Positions 18,201 through 26,949 of a stretch of 38,883 nt of DNA are shown here, in pieces (position 1 is the first letter of the stretch; the number at the start of each line of letters is the position of its first letter). This DNA is from Candidatus Frankia alpina. GTDB taxonomy: Bacteria > Actinomycetota > Actinomycetes > Frankiales > Frankiaceae. The notes under the pieces are model-generated. The model was not told the DNA's origin. It ran no database searches and saw only the letters and a program-made list of their open reading frames with translations. The stretch is taken from the NCBI RefSeq assembly GCF_902806485.1, contig NZ_CADCWT010000019.1, positions 1 to 38,883 of the forward strand, in the 5' to 3' direction. Position numbers and translations under genes: made by a program.

Positions 18201-19019
18201 ATGCCCGAAGGTCACACTGTGCACAGGTTGGCCGCGGTTCACCAGCGGATGTTCGCCGGCCGGCCGGTGGCGGTGGCAAGCCCCCAGGGCCGCTTTGCCG
18301 AGGGGGCGCTCCGGCTGGACGGGCGGCTGCTCACCGACGCCGAGGCACTCGGCAAGCATCTGCTCCTGCGCTTCGACCACGACCAGGTTCTGCACGTGCA
18401 CCTCGGTATCTACGGCAAATACACCGTCGGCCCACTCCCGGCCCCCGCGCCGATCGGCGCCGTCCGGCTGCGGCTGACCGCGGACACCGGATACGCCGAC
18501 CTGCGTGGCCCCAACGCCTGCGAACTGCTGGAACCCGGCGGGGTGAAGACGCTGCGCGACCGGCTCGGCCCCGACCCGCTGCGCGGCGACGCCGACCCGG
18601 ACCTGGCCTGGCGACGGATCGAACGCAGCCGCACCCCGATCGCCGTCCTCCTGCTCGACCAGACGGTGGTGGCCGGCCCGGGCAACATCTACCGGGCCGA
18701 GGTGCTGTTCCGGGCCGGCGTCGACCCGCTGGTGCCCGGCCGGGACCTGACCCGGGGGCGGTGGGCGGCCATCTGGGCCGACCTGGTCACGCTGATGGCC
18801 GACGGGGTGCGGACCGGCCGGATCGACACCGTGCGCCCGGAGCACACCCCCGAGGCGATGGGCCGCCCACCACGCGTCGACGATCACGGCGGCGAGGTCT
18901 ACGTCTACCGCCGCGCCGGCCAGCCCTGCCTGATCTGCGCCACCACGGTGCTGACCACCAGCCTGGCCGCCCGCAACCTGTTCTGGTGCCCCGACTGCCA
19001 GCCACCTCACATAGGCTGA
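18201..19019 (+). CDS. nei: Fpg/Nei family DNA glycosylase-AP lyase (endonuclease VIII-like)
   Basis: 272 residues, normal length. MPEGHTVHRL supplies the N-terminal Pro2 nucleophile and Glu3 after Met removal. LGKHLLLRF carries the conserved Lys, LHVHLGIYG follows, and the helix-two-turn-helix region includes LLDQTVVAGPGNIYRAEVLF (residues ~151-170). The C-terminal zinc finger is complete (CLIC...CPDC, CxxC-CxxC). The enzyme removes oxidised bases and cuts the abasic site by beta,delta elimination in base-excision repair. MPEGHT is more typical of Nei than Fpg (MPELPE). The ATG at 18201 is fixed by the catalytic N-terminus, although no clear ribosome binding site precedes it. The gene is intact. 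Confidence 0.93.
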   Translation: MPEGHTVHRLAAVHQRMFAGRPVAVASPQGRFAEGALRLDGRLLTDAEALGKHLLLRFDHDQVLHVHLGIYGKYTVGPLPAPAPIGAVRLRLTADTGYADLRGPNACELLEPGGVKTLRDRLGPDPLRGDADPDLAWRRIERSRTPIAVLLLDQTVVAGPGNIYRAEVLFRAGVDPLVPGRDLTRGRWAAIWADLVTLMADGVRTGRIDTVRPEHTPEAMGRPPRVDDHGGEVYVYRRAGQPCLICATTVLTTSLAARNLFWCPDCQPPHIG

Positions 19020-19051
19020 ACTGTACCGATGCGACGAGGGCGAGACCGGTC

Positions 19052-19849
19052 ATGGGATTCACCGAAGAGTGGGAACGCTGGCACGCCCGGCGGGTGGAGG
19101 CGCTTACCGCCCCGTTCGGCCCGCTTTCCAGCCTGTGTCGCGGTCGGGCGTATCGCTCGGCCACCTCGTCCGACGTGGCCGGTCTTTCCTGGGCCAACCC
19201 GCTCGAGGAGCTGACCGGAACCGGCAGCCGGCCCGCGCCGGGGACGCTGCGTCGGGTGGTTCTCGACACCCCGTTGCGCGGCCTGGGTTTCTACGCCGAT
19301 CTCACCAACCGGCAGAAGACGCTGCTCGGCCAGGAGGGCACGTACGGCCTGGGCCTCAGCCAGGTCGAGGAAGGCGAGATCCGGGTCTCGCACGGTGCGA
19401 TGGAAGTCTTCGAGCCGCATCCGGACTGGGTGGTTCCCGCCGTCTTCCGGCCCTGGCCTGATGGTTCCATCGTCCCGGTCGAGGTGCCCAGCACCAAATC
19501 CGGCACGATCACGCTCACCCTGGTCGGCCGGATCGAGTTCAGCCTGCAGGACGGCGGCACGAGGTGGCTCGCGGTCAGTCCGTTGTTGCAGGGCGAGCTG
19601 CACACCGTCTTCGTCGACCTGTCGCGGCGGGACCGTTTCCCGTTCCGGTTTCTGCGCATTCCCGCGCCCGACGACGACAACACGACGGTGCTCGACTTCA
19701 ACCGCGCCGTGCTGCCGCTGGCCGCGTTCAACGACCGCATCCCGGCTCCCGCCCCGCCGCCCGGAAACGTCCTGGAAGTCCACGTGACCGCCGGCGAAAG
19801 CCATCCACAGCCGGACGTGTCCGACATTCTCGAATATCTCGACAGCTAG
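19052..19849 (+). CDS. DUF1684-like protein
   Basis: 265 residues. The second half fits the DUF1684 pattern: PHPDWVVPAVFRPWPDGS, a strand-rich core (TLTLVGRIEFSLQ), VFVDLSRRDRFPFRFLRIPAP, VLDFNRAVLPLAAFNDR and PPPGNVLEVHVTAGE. The N-terminus (EEWERWHARRVEALTAPFGPLS) also looks typical, while residues 35-90 are less so. The usual Cys-Ala-Phe near the end is LAAF here. The function of the family is not established; it is probably a soluble enzyme or binding protein. The ATG at 19052 follows the Nei gene by 32 bases, so the two may be co-transcribed. A weak hairpin follows the stop. Confidence 0.7.
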   Translation: MGFTEEWERWHARRVEALTAPFGPLSSLCRGRAYRSATSSDVAGLSWANPLEELTGTGSRPAPGTLRRVVLDTPLRGLGFYADLTNRQKTLLGQEGTYGLGLSQVEEGEIRVSHGAMEVFEPHPDWVVPAVFRPWPDGSIVPVEVPSTKSGTITLTLVGRIEFSLQDGGTRWLAVSPLLQGELHTVFVDLSRRDRFPFRFLRIPAPDDDNTTVLDFNRAVLPLAAFNDRIPAPAPPPGNVLEVHVTAGESHPQPDVSDILEYLDS

Positions 19850-19860
19850 GCCCGGGGACG

Positions 19861-19882
19861 GCCCCGACTTCGGCTTCGGGGC
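19861..19882. terminator. Short hairpin between convergent genes
   Basis: GCCCCGA (19861-19867) pairs with TCGGGGC (19876-19882) around an 8-base loop, directly between the convergent ends at 19849 and 19884. The stem is short and there is no U-tract. Confidence 0.4.
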
Positions 19883-19883
19883 G

Positions 19884-20333
19884 CTACCGCCAGGCCGACC
19901 GGCACGCGGCGGTGTCGATCACCTCGGCGGGAAGCTGATCTCGGGCAACGTCAGCGACCGTCACCGACTCCAGCAGTCTGGTGAGGCCGGCACGCATGGC
20001 GATCCAGACCTTCTGCAGGGGCACCGCCGTCCCCTCGTAGGCGAGATCCTGCGGAAGCTCGCCGCGCACGGTGGTCACCGGCCCGTCCGCCGCCTGGATG
20101 ACATCGGCCAGGGTGATCTCATCCCCGGGCCGGCACAGCCAGAACCCGCCCCCGACCCCGCGCTGGCTCGCCACGAGGCCGGCTCGACGCAGGTCGCCGA
20201 GCACGCTGTCGAGGAACTGGCGGGGGATCTGCTGTTGCTCGGCGATCTCCGGCGCCGAGCGGCGTTGTGGGTGGGCGGCCGCGAGCTCGATGACCGCTCG
20301 CAGTGCGTAATCGGTTCGCGCCGAAATCTTCAT
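19884..20333 (-). CDS. Rrf2 family transcriptional regulator
   Basis: 149 residues beginning MKISARTDYALRAVIELAA, the hallmark of Rrf2 proteins. The winged helix includes SAPEIAEQQQIPRQFLDSVLGDL and the wing ASQRGVGGGFWL, followed by ITLADVIQAADGP. Only two cysteines are present (67 and 144), and they do not form the three-Cys cluster of IscR/NsrR/RsrR, so iron-sulfur sensing is unlikely. A CymR-like, cysteine-metabolism-type regulator would suit the neighbours, but this is inference. It is divergent from the SfnB/DszC-like gene. The intergenic region carries an element shared with the promoter region of the transporter operon at 28.75 kb, so this protein is the best candidate for the locus regulator. 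Confidence 0.9.
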   Translation of the reverse strand: MKISARTDYALRAVIELAAAHPQRRSAPEIAEQQQIPRQFLDSVLGDLRRAGLVASQRGVGGGFWLCRPGDEITLADVIQAADGPVTTVRGELPQDLAYEGTAVPLQKVWIAMRAGLTRLLESVTVADVARDQLPAEVIDTAACRSAWR

Positions 20334-20416
20334 GCCGCCTGCATCGGGTCGGGATCATGCGACGCACCTGCGGCCCGTCGCCGACATTCTAGGAGTTCGA
20401 CGCCACTTCGGTGATA

Positions 20417-20449
20417 ATCGCTAAAACTGGTCGGCATAGTAGGATTTAC
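20417..20449. promoter_or_regulatory. Shared operator-like element, copy 1
   Basis: This 33-base stretch matches 28747-28779 at 24 of 33 positions without gaps. The conserved blocks are ATCG-TAAA, CTG, TCGG, TAG and the terminal TTTAC. The outer ends form a near inverted repeat (CTAAA at 20421-20425, TTTAC at 20445-20449). It sits 23 bases before the SfnB-like ATG and 83 bases before the divergent Rrf2 start. Confidence 0.55.
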
Positions 20450-20472
20450 GCTGGACAGACGGGAGACATGCG

Positions 20473-21696
20473 ATGAGTCCTGGTCCAGCAGCACCGACCG
20501 CGGCGGCGCCGGCCGCAGGTGCGTCGCTTGCGGGTCTCGAGAACCTGCTGGCCGAGATTGCCACCGGGGCGGCCGAGCGGGAGACCCATGACCGGCCGCC
20601 CTTCGCGGAGATGGACCTGCTACGCCGGTGGGGAGTTGGCACGCTGCGGGTGCCGGTCGCCGCCGGTGGGCGGGGGCTCGGCCTGGCCGCCTTCTTCGAT
20701 GTCGTGCGCAGACTCGGCACGGCCGACCCCAATCTGGCCCAGGCACTGCGTAACCACTTCGGCTTCGTGGAGTCACTGCTACGCCAGCCGCCCGGCGGGG
20801 CGCGCGACGGCTGGCTCGACCGGGTCGTCGCCGGTGAGCTGTTCGGGTCGGCGGCAAGCGAGTTGTCCACCCCTCGGGCGGGCGTCATCGGCACCTCGAC
20901 GAAGCTGGTCCGGGCCGGCGACGGCTACATGCTGACGGGAAGCAAGTACTACAGCACGGGCAACATGTACGCGGACCGGATCGTAGTGATCGCCGCGGCC
21001 GAGGACGACACCCTGGTCAACGCGATCGTTCCCGCCTCCCGCAAGGGCGTCGTGCACCTCGACGACTGGGATGGCATGGGCCAGCGATTCACCGGTTCGG
21101 GCACCACGGAGTTCCACGATGTCCGCGTCCACGAGACCGAACTCCTCCCGTTCGGCGACGCGACCGACCCGGGACGGGCGCTGAGCCCGACCTTCTCCCA
21201 GCTTTATCTGACGACCATCGTCGCGGGGATCGTCGAGAACATCCGGCTCGACGTCCTCGAACTCGTCGCGCAACGCTCCCGCAACTTCCGCCACGGCCTG
21301 GCCGAGGAACCCCGGCACGAGCCGACGGTGCAGGAGACGGTCGGGGAGATCGCGGCCAACAGCTTCGCCGCGACATCGATCGTGGCCGCCGCCGTCGAGC
21401 TCGCGGCCGCGCACGCGGCGCTCGGCCACGGTGAGGGTCACGCCGACGACGCCCGGACACGGGCGATGTTCGCCGCGGCGAAGGCGAAGGCGATCGTCGA
21501 CCGGATCGGCACCGACACCGCGTCGCTGCTGTTCGACGCCGGCAGCGCCACCAGCGTGCGCCGCGGGCCGCAGCTCGACCGGCACTGGCGCAACATCCGC
21601 ACCCTCGCCTCGCACAATCCTCGTTCCTACAAACTGCGCCTGATCGGCGACCACGAACTGAACAGGACACTGCCGCCCCCGGGCGCCTTCTTCTAG
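20473..21696 (+). CDS. SfnB/DszC-like flavin-dependent sulfur acquisition oxidoreductase
   Basis: 407 residues with the acyl-CoA dehydrogenase fold but the features of the DszC/SfnB monooxygenase group. These include GSAASELSTPR in the central region, YMLTGSKYYSTGNMYADRI (about 155-173), WDGMGQRFTGSGTTEFHDVRV, and the closing HWRNIRTLASHNPRSYKLRLIGD in place of the usual acyl-CoA dehydrogenase end. The catalytic Glu of true acyl-CoA dehydrogenases is not evident. Members use reduced FMN supplied by a separate reductase and oxygen to oxidise sulfur compounds. The ATG at 20473 has GGGAG at 20461-20465. It converges on the NtaA/DszA-like gene with 13 bases between them, and both belong to the sulfur locus. 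No flavin reductase gene is present nearby. Confidence 0.85.
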   Translation: MSPGPAAPTAAAPAAGASLAGLENLLAEIATGAAERETHDRPPFAEMDLLRRWGVGTLRVPVAAGGRGLGLAAFFDVVRRLGTADPNLAQALRNHFGFVESLLRQPPGGARDGWLDRVVAGELFGSAASELSTPRAGVIGTSTKLVRAGDGYMLTGSKYYSTGNMYADRIVVIAAAEDDTLVNAIVPASRKGVVHLDDWDGMGQRFTGSGTTEFHDVRVHETELLPFGDATDPGRALSPTFSQLYLTTIVAGIVENIRLDVLELVAQRSRNFRHGLAEEPRHEPTVQETVGEIAANSFAATSIVAAAVELAAAHAALGHGEGHADDARTRAMFAAAKAKAIVDRIGTDTASLLFDAGSATSVRRGPQLDRHWRNIRTLASHNPRSYKLRLIGDHELNRTLPPPGAFF

Positions 21697-21709
21697 CCCG
21701 AACCTTCCG

Positions 21710-23026
21710 CTAGGCCGGGCCCGGCGTGCCGACACCGAGGATGTCGCGCAGGGTCCGACCGGGATATTCGTGGCGGAAGATCCCGCGCCGGCGCAGGATC
21801 GGCACGACGTGGTCGACGAACAGTTCCAGGCCCTCGGGCGCGGTGTCGACGAAGATGTTGAAGCCATCGGCGCCCCGCTCGACGAACCACGTCTGGAGAT
21901 GGTCGGCGATCCGCTCCGGGCTGCCCACGATCGACAGGTGCCCGCCGGGATTATCCGCGATCAGTTCCCGCACCGTCAGGTTCCGCGCGCGAGCATGCGC
22001 GAGGACCTGGTCGCGAAACGGCCTGGCCCGCGACGGCGGGGTGAACGACTCGACCTGCTCGTACGGCAGCGGGGCATCCAGCTTCAGCAGGTCCGGCGGG
22101 ATGAACAGCCGCTCGGCGAGCTTTTCCACCAGGTGCTCCATGCCGTACAGCTCGTTGAGCCCGTCCCGGCGGGCACGGGCCTCCTGTTCGGTGGAGCCCA
22201 CGGTGACCTCGAGCCCGGGCAGCACCAGCACGTCCTCGGGACGCCGGCCGTGGCCGGCGGCGAGCGCCTTCACGTCGGCGTAGAAGCTGCGCGCACCGGC
22301 GAGCGTGCGCTGGACGGTGAACAGCCCGTCCGCCCAGCGCGCGGCGTACTGCCGGTGCCGCGAGGATGCGCCGGCCTGGAACAGCACGGGCCTGCCCTGG
22401 GGCGTGCGGGGCGAGCCGATGGTGGCCCGCACCGAGAAGTACCGGCCGCGGACGTCGACCTCGCGGACCTTCGTCTCGTCGAGGAACCGGCCGGTCGCCA
22501 GGTCAGCGACCACCGCGTCCGGGTCGAGGCTCTCCCACAGGCGCAGGACCGCCTCGACGAACTCGCCCGCCCACCGGTAGCGCTCCTCCTCGTCGGGCTC
22601 CGCACCCACCCCGAAGGCCGTGGCGGTCTCGGGCGCCCAGCTGGTGACGATGTTCCAGCCCGCCCGGCCGGCGGTGATGTGGTCGAGGGAGGCGAACTGG
22701 CGGGCGACCTCGAACGGCGTGCCGAAGATCGCCGAGCGGGTGCCGATCAGCCCGATGCGCTCGGTGCGCTGGCTGATGGCGGCAAGCAGGGAGACCGGTT
22801 CGAGCGCGTGCCAGTTGCGCCGACCGTGCTCGCTGTGGATGGCGCCGTGGTTGTCGCCGCGGAACAGCGCGTCGAACGTGCCGCGCTCAGCGATCCGCGC
22901 CAGCTCGACGAAGTGGTCGATGTCGGTGAACGAGTCGGGACTTTTGTTGTGCCGCCAGCCGGCGACATGCGCCCCGTCCGCGAGCAGTACGAGATTGAGG
23001 TGCAGCTGGCGCGGCGTGTCGATCAT
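21710..23026 (-). CDS. NtaA/SnaA/DszA family FMN-dependent monooxygenase
   Basis: 438 residues, typical for this group of the bacterial luciferase-like superfamily. Visible motifs are HLNLVLLADGAHVAGWRHN (start), ERGTFDALFRGDNHG, AISQRTERIGLIGTRSAIF, the diagnostic HITAGRAGWNIVTS and PVLFQAGASSRHRQYAARWADGLF. The C-terminal part contains GTPEL-like GSPERIADHLQTWF and RRRGIFRHEYPGRTLRDILG. Such enzymes use reduced flavin and oxygen to cleave C-S or C-N bonds (for example DszA on sulfones). The TGA of the upstream rhodanese shares its A with this ATG (TGATG at 23028-23024), so translation is coupled. The site AAAGGGGGTGG precedes it. This is the last gene of the six-gene operon. Confidence 0.9.
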   Translation of the reverse strand: MIDTPRQLHLNLVLLADGAHVAGWRHNKSPDSFTDIDHFVELARIAERGTFDALFRGDNHGAIHSEHGRRNWHALEPVSLLAAISQRTERIGLIGTRSAIFGTPFEVARQFASLDHITAGRAGWNIVTSWAPETATAFGVGAEPDEEERYRWAGEFVEAVLRLWESLDPDAVVADLATGRFLDETKVREVDVRGRYFSVRATIGSPRTPQGRPVLFQAGASSRHRQYAARWADGLFTVQRTLAGARSFYADVKALAAGHGRRPEDVLVLPGLEVTVGSTEQEARARRDGLNELYGMEHLVEKLAERLFIPPDLLKLDAPLPYEQVESFTPPSRARPFRDQVLAHARARNLTVRELIADNPGGHLSIVGSPERIADHLQTWFVERGADGFNIFVDTAPEGLELFVDHVVPILRRRGIFRHEYPGRTLRDILGVGTPGPA

Positions 23027-24676
23027 CACGCCACCCCCTTTCCGAGAGTCCGGACCCTGGAGTCGGCCGCCGCGACACCGACGGGGAACGACACGATGCC
23101 GTCGCGACGCAGCTGCTCCTCCAGAGCGGCACACCAGACGATGTAGTCGTCGTGCAGGCGGGCGCGCTGCTCGCGGGTGGGTGGCGGCGGGAGGGGGCGC
23201 GGCTGGCCTGGATCGACGGGCTGCTGGGCCGAGTCGACGGCGGTCGGCAGGCCCGCCTCCTGCCACGCCAGGGTGCCGCCGTCAAACGCCACGGCCCTCC
23301 CCCGGCCCGCGGCGCGCAGATCGGCGGTGACCCAGCGGGCCAGCGTGCCGTCGCCGGAGGTGACCACGATGAGTGATCCGTCCGCAGCGGCGAGGGCGGG
23401 CCGGGCCACCAGCGCCGAGCGCGTCGTCACCAGCGACCCAGGCGAGCAGCCACCCGGCCGGCGAGGGCGGCTCGACGTCGACGACGACCGCGGTGCCGTC
23501 GACGAGCAGTTCCCGCAGGGCCGCAACGGTCACCGTCGGGACCTCGGGCAGCGCGACGGTCTCGGGACCGCGCACGAGTACGTCGGATCCGAGTACGTCG
23601 GGGGCGAGCAGATGCACCGCGACGTCGGGCAGTCCCATCCTGGCCAACCACACGCCGGTCGTGAATCCCCGCGTGCCGTGGCCGTCGTCGACGAGGACCA
23701 CCCGGGCGCCGCGGCTGGCCACGTACTCGTCCGTCGCCTGGATGAGCTGGCCGCCCGGCGCCCACCGGCTTCCCGGCAGGTGACCAGCGACGAACTCGGC
23801 CTGGGTACGGACGTCGAGCAGATACAGCGTCCGATCGGCCGCCGCCGCGACGAACCCGCCCAGCTCGGCGGCGGAGATCTCCACCACCCCGGCACGGGCG
23901 GCGAGCGCCCGGGCCGCCGCCCCGGCCCGGGCCTCCTGCTTCGGCTCGGGCACAGCCAGCCGGGCGGTCGAGCCGGTCACCGACGGGTAGCCGGCGAGGC
24001 TCCACGCGGACAGCCCACCCTCCAGGACGGCGACCGGGTTCGGGAACCCGGCGTCGATCAGGGTCTGCGCGCCGATGATTCCGCGGGTCCGGCCCGCGCA
24101 GGTCACCACAACCCGCGTGCGCGGCGAGCGGACCGCCGCATACGCCCGGCGCACCAGCTCGACCCCCGGCGCGTTGCGGGCGTTCGGGATGGCCGTGTAC
24201 TCGAACTCCTCGGCCGTTCGGGTGTCGAGCAGGACGACGTCCGACCCCGCGTCGAGGCCGGCCCGCAGCTCGGTCGCGCCGACTCGCGGTGTGCCGAGCC
24301 GGCGCAGCGCGACCTCGCCCAGTGCCCGGCTGACCGTGTTGAAGCCGGTGAACAGCCCGCCGCCCGCCGCCCGCCAGCCGGCGAGGCCGCCGTCGAGCAC
24401 GCTGACGTCGGTGTACCCCAACGCGACCACCCGGGGCACGGCCCGGACGACCGACTCCTCGCGCGCCCCCACGACCACCAGAGGCACCGTCCGCCGGGGC
24501 GCCAGCAGGGGCAGCCGGGGTTCGAGGTGGTCGAGGGGAACGTGCGTGGCGACCGAGAGGTGACCCTCGGCGAACTCGTCGCGGGTACCCACGTCCACCA
24601 CCACGAGATCCCCGCCGGCTCGGAGCCGGGCATGGAGCTCGCGCGGGGCGACGACCCCGGCCGACAAGCCCGTCAC
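23026..24676 (-). pseudogene. Four-domain rhodanese sulfurtransferase, single frameshift
   Basis: About 549 codons make four rhodanese-like repeats: VVVDVGTRDEFAEGHL, VVLLDTRTAEEFEYTAIP, LYLLDVRTQAEFVAGHLPG and AVVVDVEPPSPAGW. Only domain 2 has the catalytic Cys loop (VVVTCAGRTRG). The equivalent positions read VVVGAREESV, VLVDDGHGTRG and IVVTSGDGTLA, so domains 1, 3 and 4 are probably structural or binding modules. The frame changes near 23425, best explained by one extra G in a GGG run (LLAWSLVTTRSALVARP); after it the protein continues to the C-terminus WCAALEEQLRRDGIVSF. The start is GTG at 24676, overlapping the previous stop (GTGA). Rhodaneses of this layout occur next to sulfonate uptake genes. 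The role may be in handling sulfane sulfur. Confidence 0.8.
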
Positions 24677-25703
24677 CGGGCCACGGCGGCGGGACGGCGG
24701 GGCCGCCAGCCCAGCGCGGGCGCCACCTGCGTCGCGATCAGCCGCAGCGCCTCCAGGGCGGCGTCCAGCGACGGCCAGCCGGGTTCGAACTGCACGAGCA
24801 GATCCGTCGCGACCGGCAGCACCGGCTCCGCCGCCAGCCGCTCGATCACCTCGTCCGGATGCCCGCAGAAGATGTGCAGGGTCGACAGGACGTTGTCGAG
24901 CGTGTCCTCGCCGACGTCCGGGAAGGCGCCGGAGGCCTTGATGTTGGCGAAGGCCGGGAACAACCCGTCCGACAGGTGCGCCAGCGCGGTGGCCCGGTCC
25001 GCGGCGGGAAAGACCGCCCGGCACACGGCGACCCGCCGCCCGCGGGCAGCGCGTCACGGTACCGGTCGGCCCAGGCCCGGTGCACCGTGCCGGGCCGGTC
25101 CGGGAAGCCGATGGCGGTCTGGTCGAGCAGGAGGTTCAGGCCCTCCCGGCCCACCTGCTCGGCGGTGTCGCCGCTGTGCGCCCCCTGCCAGATCCGGCCC
25201 TCGGCCACCTCGGGCGCGCACGGCGTCAGCACCGCGCCGTCCTCGGTCAGGGGCCGGCCACTCAGGGCCCGGCGCAGGAGCTCGCGATGCTGCGTGTGGA
25301 TCTCCCGCTTGCGGCTGAAGTCCCGCCCGAAGGCCCGGTAGGCACGCTGGTCCGAACCGCTGCCCAGGCCGAGCTCGACCCGCCCGCCGGACAGGATGTC
25401 CACGACGGCGACGTCCTCGGCGAGTCGAACCGGGTCCTCCAGCGGCAGCACGTTGACCGCCGTCCCGAGCCGGATGTGCCGGGTCGAGGCCGCCACGTTC
25501 GCGAGGAACGTCCACGGCGAGGGCAGCCCGCCGAGTGGATGGGTCGACGTCGGCAGATGGTGCTGCGCGACCCAGCCCGAGTCGGGGCCCAGCTCGTCGG
25601 CGGCGACGAACAGCTCGTGGGCGTCGGCGTAGGCCTGGCGCGCGTCGGTGCGTATCGCCGCCCGGGTGAAGAAGCCCAGCCTGAAGGCGCTCGTGTCGGT
25701 CAT
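24673..25703 (-). pseudogene. Luciferase-like (LLM) flavin-dependent monooxygenase, single frameshift
   Basis: About 344 codons. The N-terminal part reads FRLGFFTRAAIRTDARQAY, WVAQHHLPTST, PWTFLANVAASTRHIRLGTA, LEDPVRLAEDVAVVDILSGG and RVELGLGSGSDQRAYRAFG, the classic bacterial luciferase-type TIM barrel. The frame shifts near 25028, where one base is missing in a GGCGG run (RDALPAGG to RVAVCRAVFPAADR), and ends LHIFCGHPDEVIERLAAE ... PALGWRPRRP. The ATG at 25703 follows GAGAGGGG. It would oxidise an organosulfur substrate with reduced flavin. The gene lies between the SsuA-like protein and the rhodanese, overlapping the latter by GTGA. Apart from the one-base loss it is complete. Confidence 0.8.
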
Positions 25704-25797
25704 GGCCCCTCTCATTCGTCATCCGGGGCGCAGGAATGCACCCGGGCATGGGTTCCAGGCGGTCGGCCCGGGAATGGCCGCGGCGGGCGGCAGGCCG

Positions 25798-26904
25798 TCA
25801 GGGACGGGCTGCCGCGACGGCCGCGGCAACCTTTGTCGTGACGTCGAGTTCCTTGATCTTCTGCGCGACGATGTCGTTGAAACCGGTGTAGTAGTGGCCT
25901 CGAACGTCGACTGCGCGCTTGATCAGGCCGCCGGAGTAGGCGACGTCGGCGGTGTTGTGCTGGATCCGGTCGAACAGCGCGTCGTCGAGGACGTGCGGGA
26001 CCTGCCGGTTGGCGATGGCGGTGGCCTTGGCCTTGGCCGGGGTGAGCTTCGCCGCGTCGACCCAGACCTGCGCGGACTGGTTCGGCTGGGTGATGTTCCA
26101 CAGCTCGTAGCCCACGGACCGGCCCACGAAGTCCTTGATCGCCGCGTTCTTCCGCTGGTCCTTCAGGGCGCCCCGCGACGCGACGAGCACGCCCAGCCCG
26201 AGCGCGCCGGTCTGCTTGGTGGTGGTTAGGACCTGCGCGCCCGCGTCGAGCGCGGCGCCGGCCCGGGCCGGCGACCCGGCCCACACGTCGACGTCGCCCT
26301 GGGCCAACGCGGTGGCGCCCACCGTCGAGTCGAGCTGGACGGGCTTGACGTCGGCAGGCGTGAGCCCGGCCTGCTTCAGGGTCAGCAGGTACTGCAGCTC
26401 GGAGGTCACGCCCGGGGAGTAGGCGAACTTCTTCCCGCGGATGTCGGCGAGGCGCTCGATTCCCGAGTTCTTGCCGCGCAGGGTCACGATCGGCGGGTAG
26501 TTGGTGTCGTCGGCGGGCTGGGTCGCCAGGACCCCCTGGATCGGGGGATCGTTCGCCGGCCACGCAGGCTGGGCGTTCGCCTGGGCCAGGATGAGGGCGA
26601 AGTCGCTGAGCTGACCGATGTCGACCTTCCCGGTCGTCAGCGCGGTCGTGACCGTCGCTGCGTTGAACTGCGCGAACTGGACCTTGTACGGGGCGCCCTG
26701 GAGCACCCCGGACTTCTCGAAAGCCGCCTTCACGTACGGCGACTGGGTCGCGAAGGTCAGGGGCGCGCCACTGAGGTCGTTCTGCGCTGCCGCTTTGCTG
26801 CCGCTGCCGCTATCGCCGCCGTCCGATCCGCAGGCGGCGGCGACGACGGCCAGCGCGAGCAGCGGGGCGGCCAGGCGGAGCCGACCGAGTCTTCTGATCT
26901 TCAT
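25798..26904 (-). CDS. SsuA-like ABC transporter substrate-binding lipoprotein
   Basis: 368 residues. The N-terminus MKIRRLGRLR is followed by a hydrophobic core and the lipobox AAAC (Cys25), then a Gly/Ser-rich linker, so it is exported and lipid-anchored outside the membrane. Typical sulfonate/nitrate/taurine-binding features are ALTTGKVDIGQLSDFALILAQ, ADIRGKKFAYSPGVTSELQ, LKQAGLTPADVKPVQLDS and GDVDVWAGSPARA. The C-terminal lobe continues GALGLGVLVASRGALKDQRK. It lies 45 bases after the ATPase gene and before the monooxygenases in one operon. The context favours an organosulfur ligand such as a sulfonate. The gene is intact. Confidence 0.9.
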   Translation of the reverse strand: MKIRRLGRLRLAAPLLALAVVAAACGSDGGDSGSGSKAAAQNDLSGAPLTFATQSPYVKAAFEKSGVLQGAPYKVQFAQFNAATVTTALTTGKVDIGQLSDFALILAQANAQPAWPANDPPIQGVLATQPADDTNYPPIVTLRGKNSGIERLADIRGKKFAYSPGVTSELQYLLTLKQAGLTPADVKPVQLDSTVGATALAQGDVDVWAGSPARAGAALDAGAQVLTTTKQTGALGLGVLVASRGALKDQRKNAAIKDFVGRSVGYELWNITQPNQSAQVWVDAAKLTPAKAKATAIANRQVPHVLDDALFDRIQHNTADVAYSGGLIKRAVDVRGHYYTGFNDIVAQKIKELDVTTKVAAAVAAARP

Positions 26905-26949
26905 GGATGCGTTCCCGAGGTGTTGGTGGTGTGGCCTGGCCGGTGGGCT

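Noticed and set aside
23420..23430. Programmed frameshifting in the rhodanese, glycosyltransferase or esterase genes
   Set aside because: No slippery heptamer with downstream structure, and both directions of shift occur in many unrelated genes.
23177..25318. A 713-codon plus-strand frame opposite the rhodanese and LLM genes
   Set aside because: Biased Gly/Arg/Pro composition and no family similarity; the minus strand carries clear domains.
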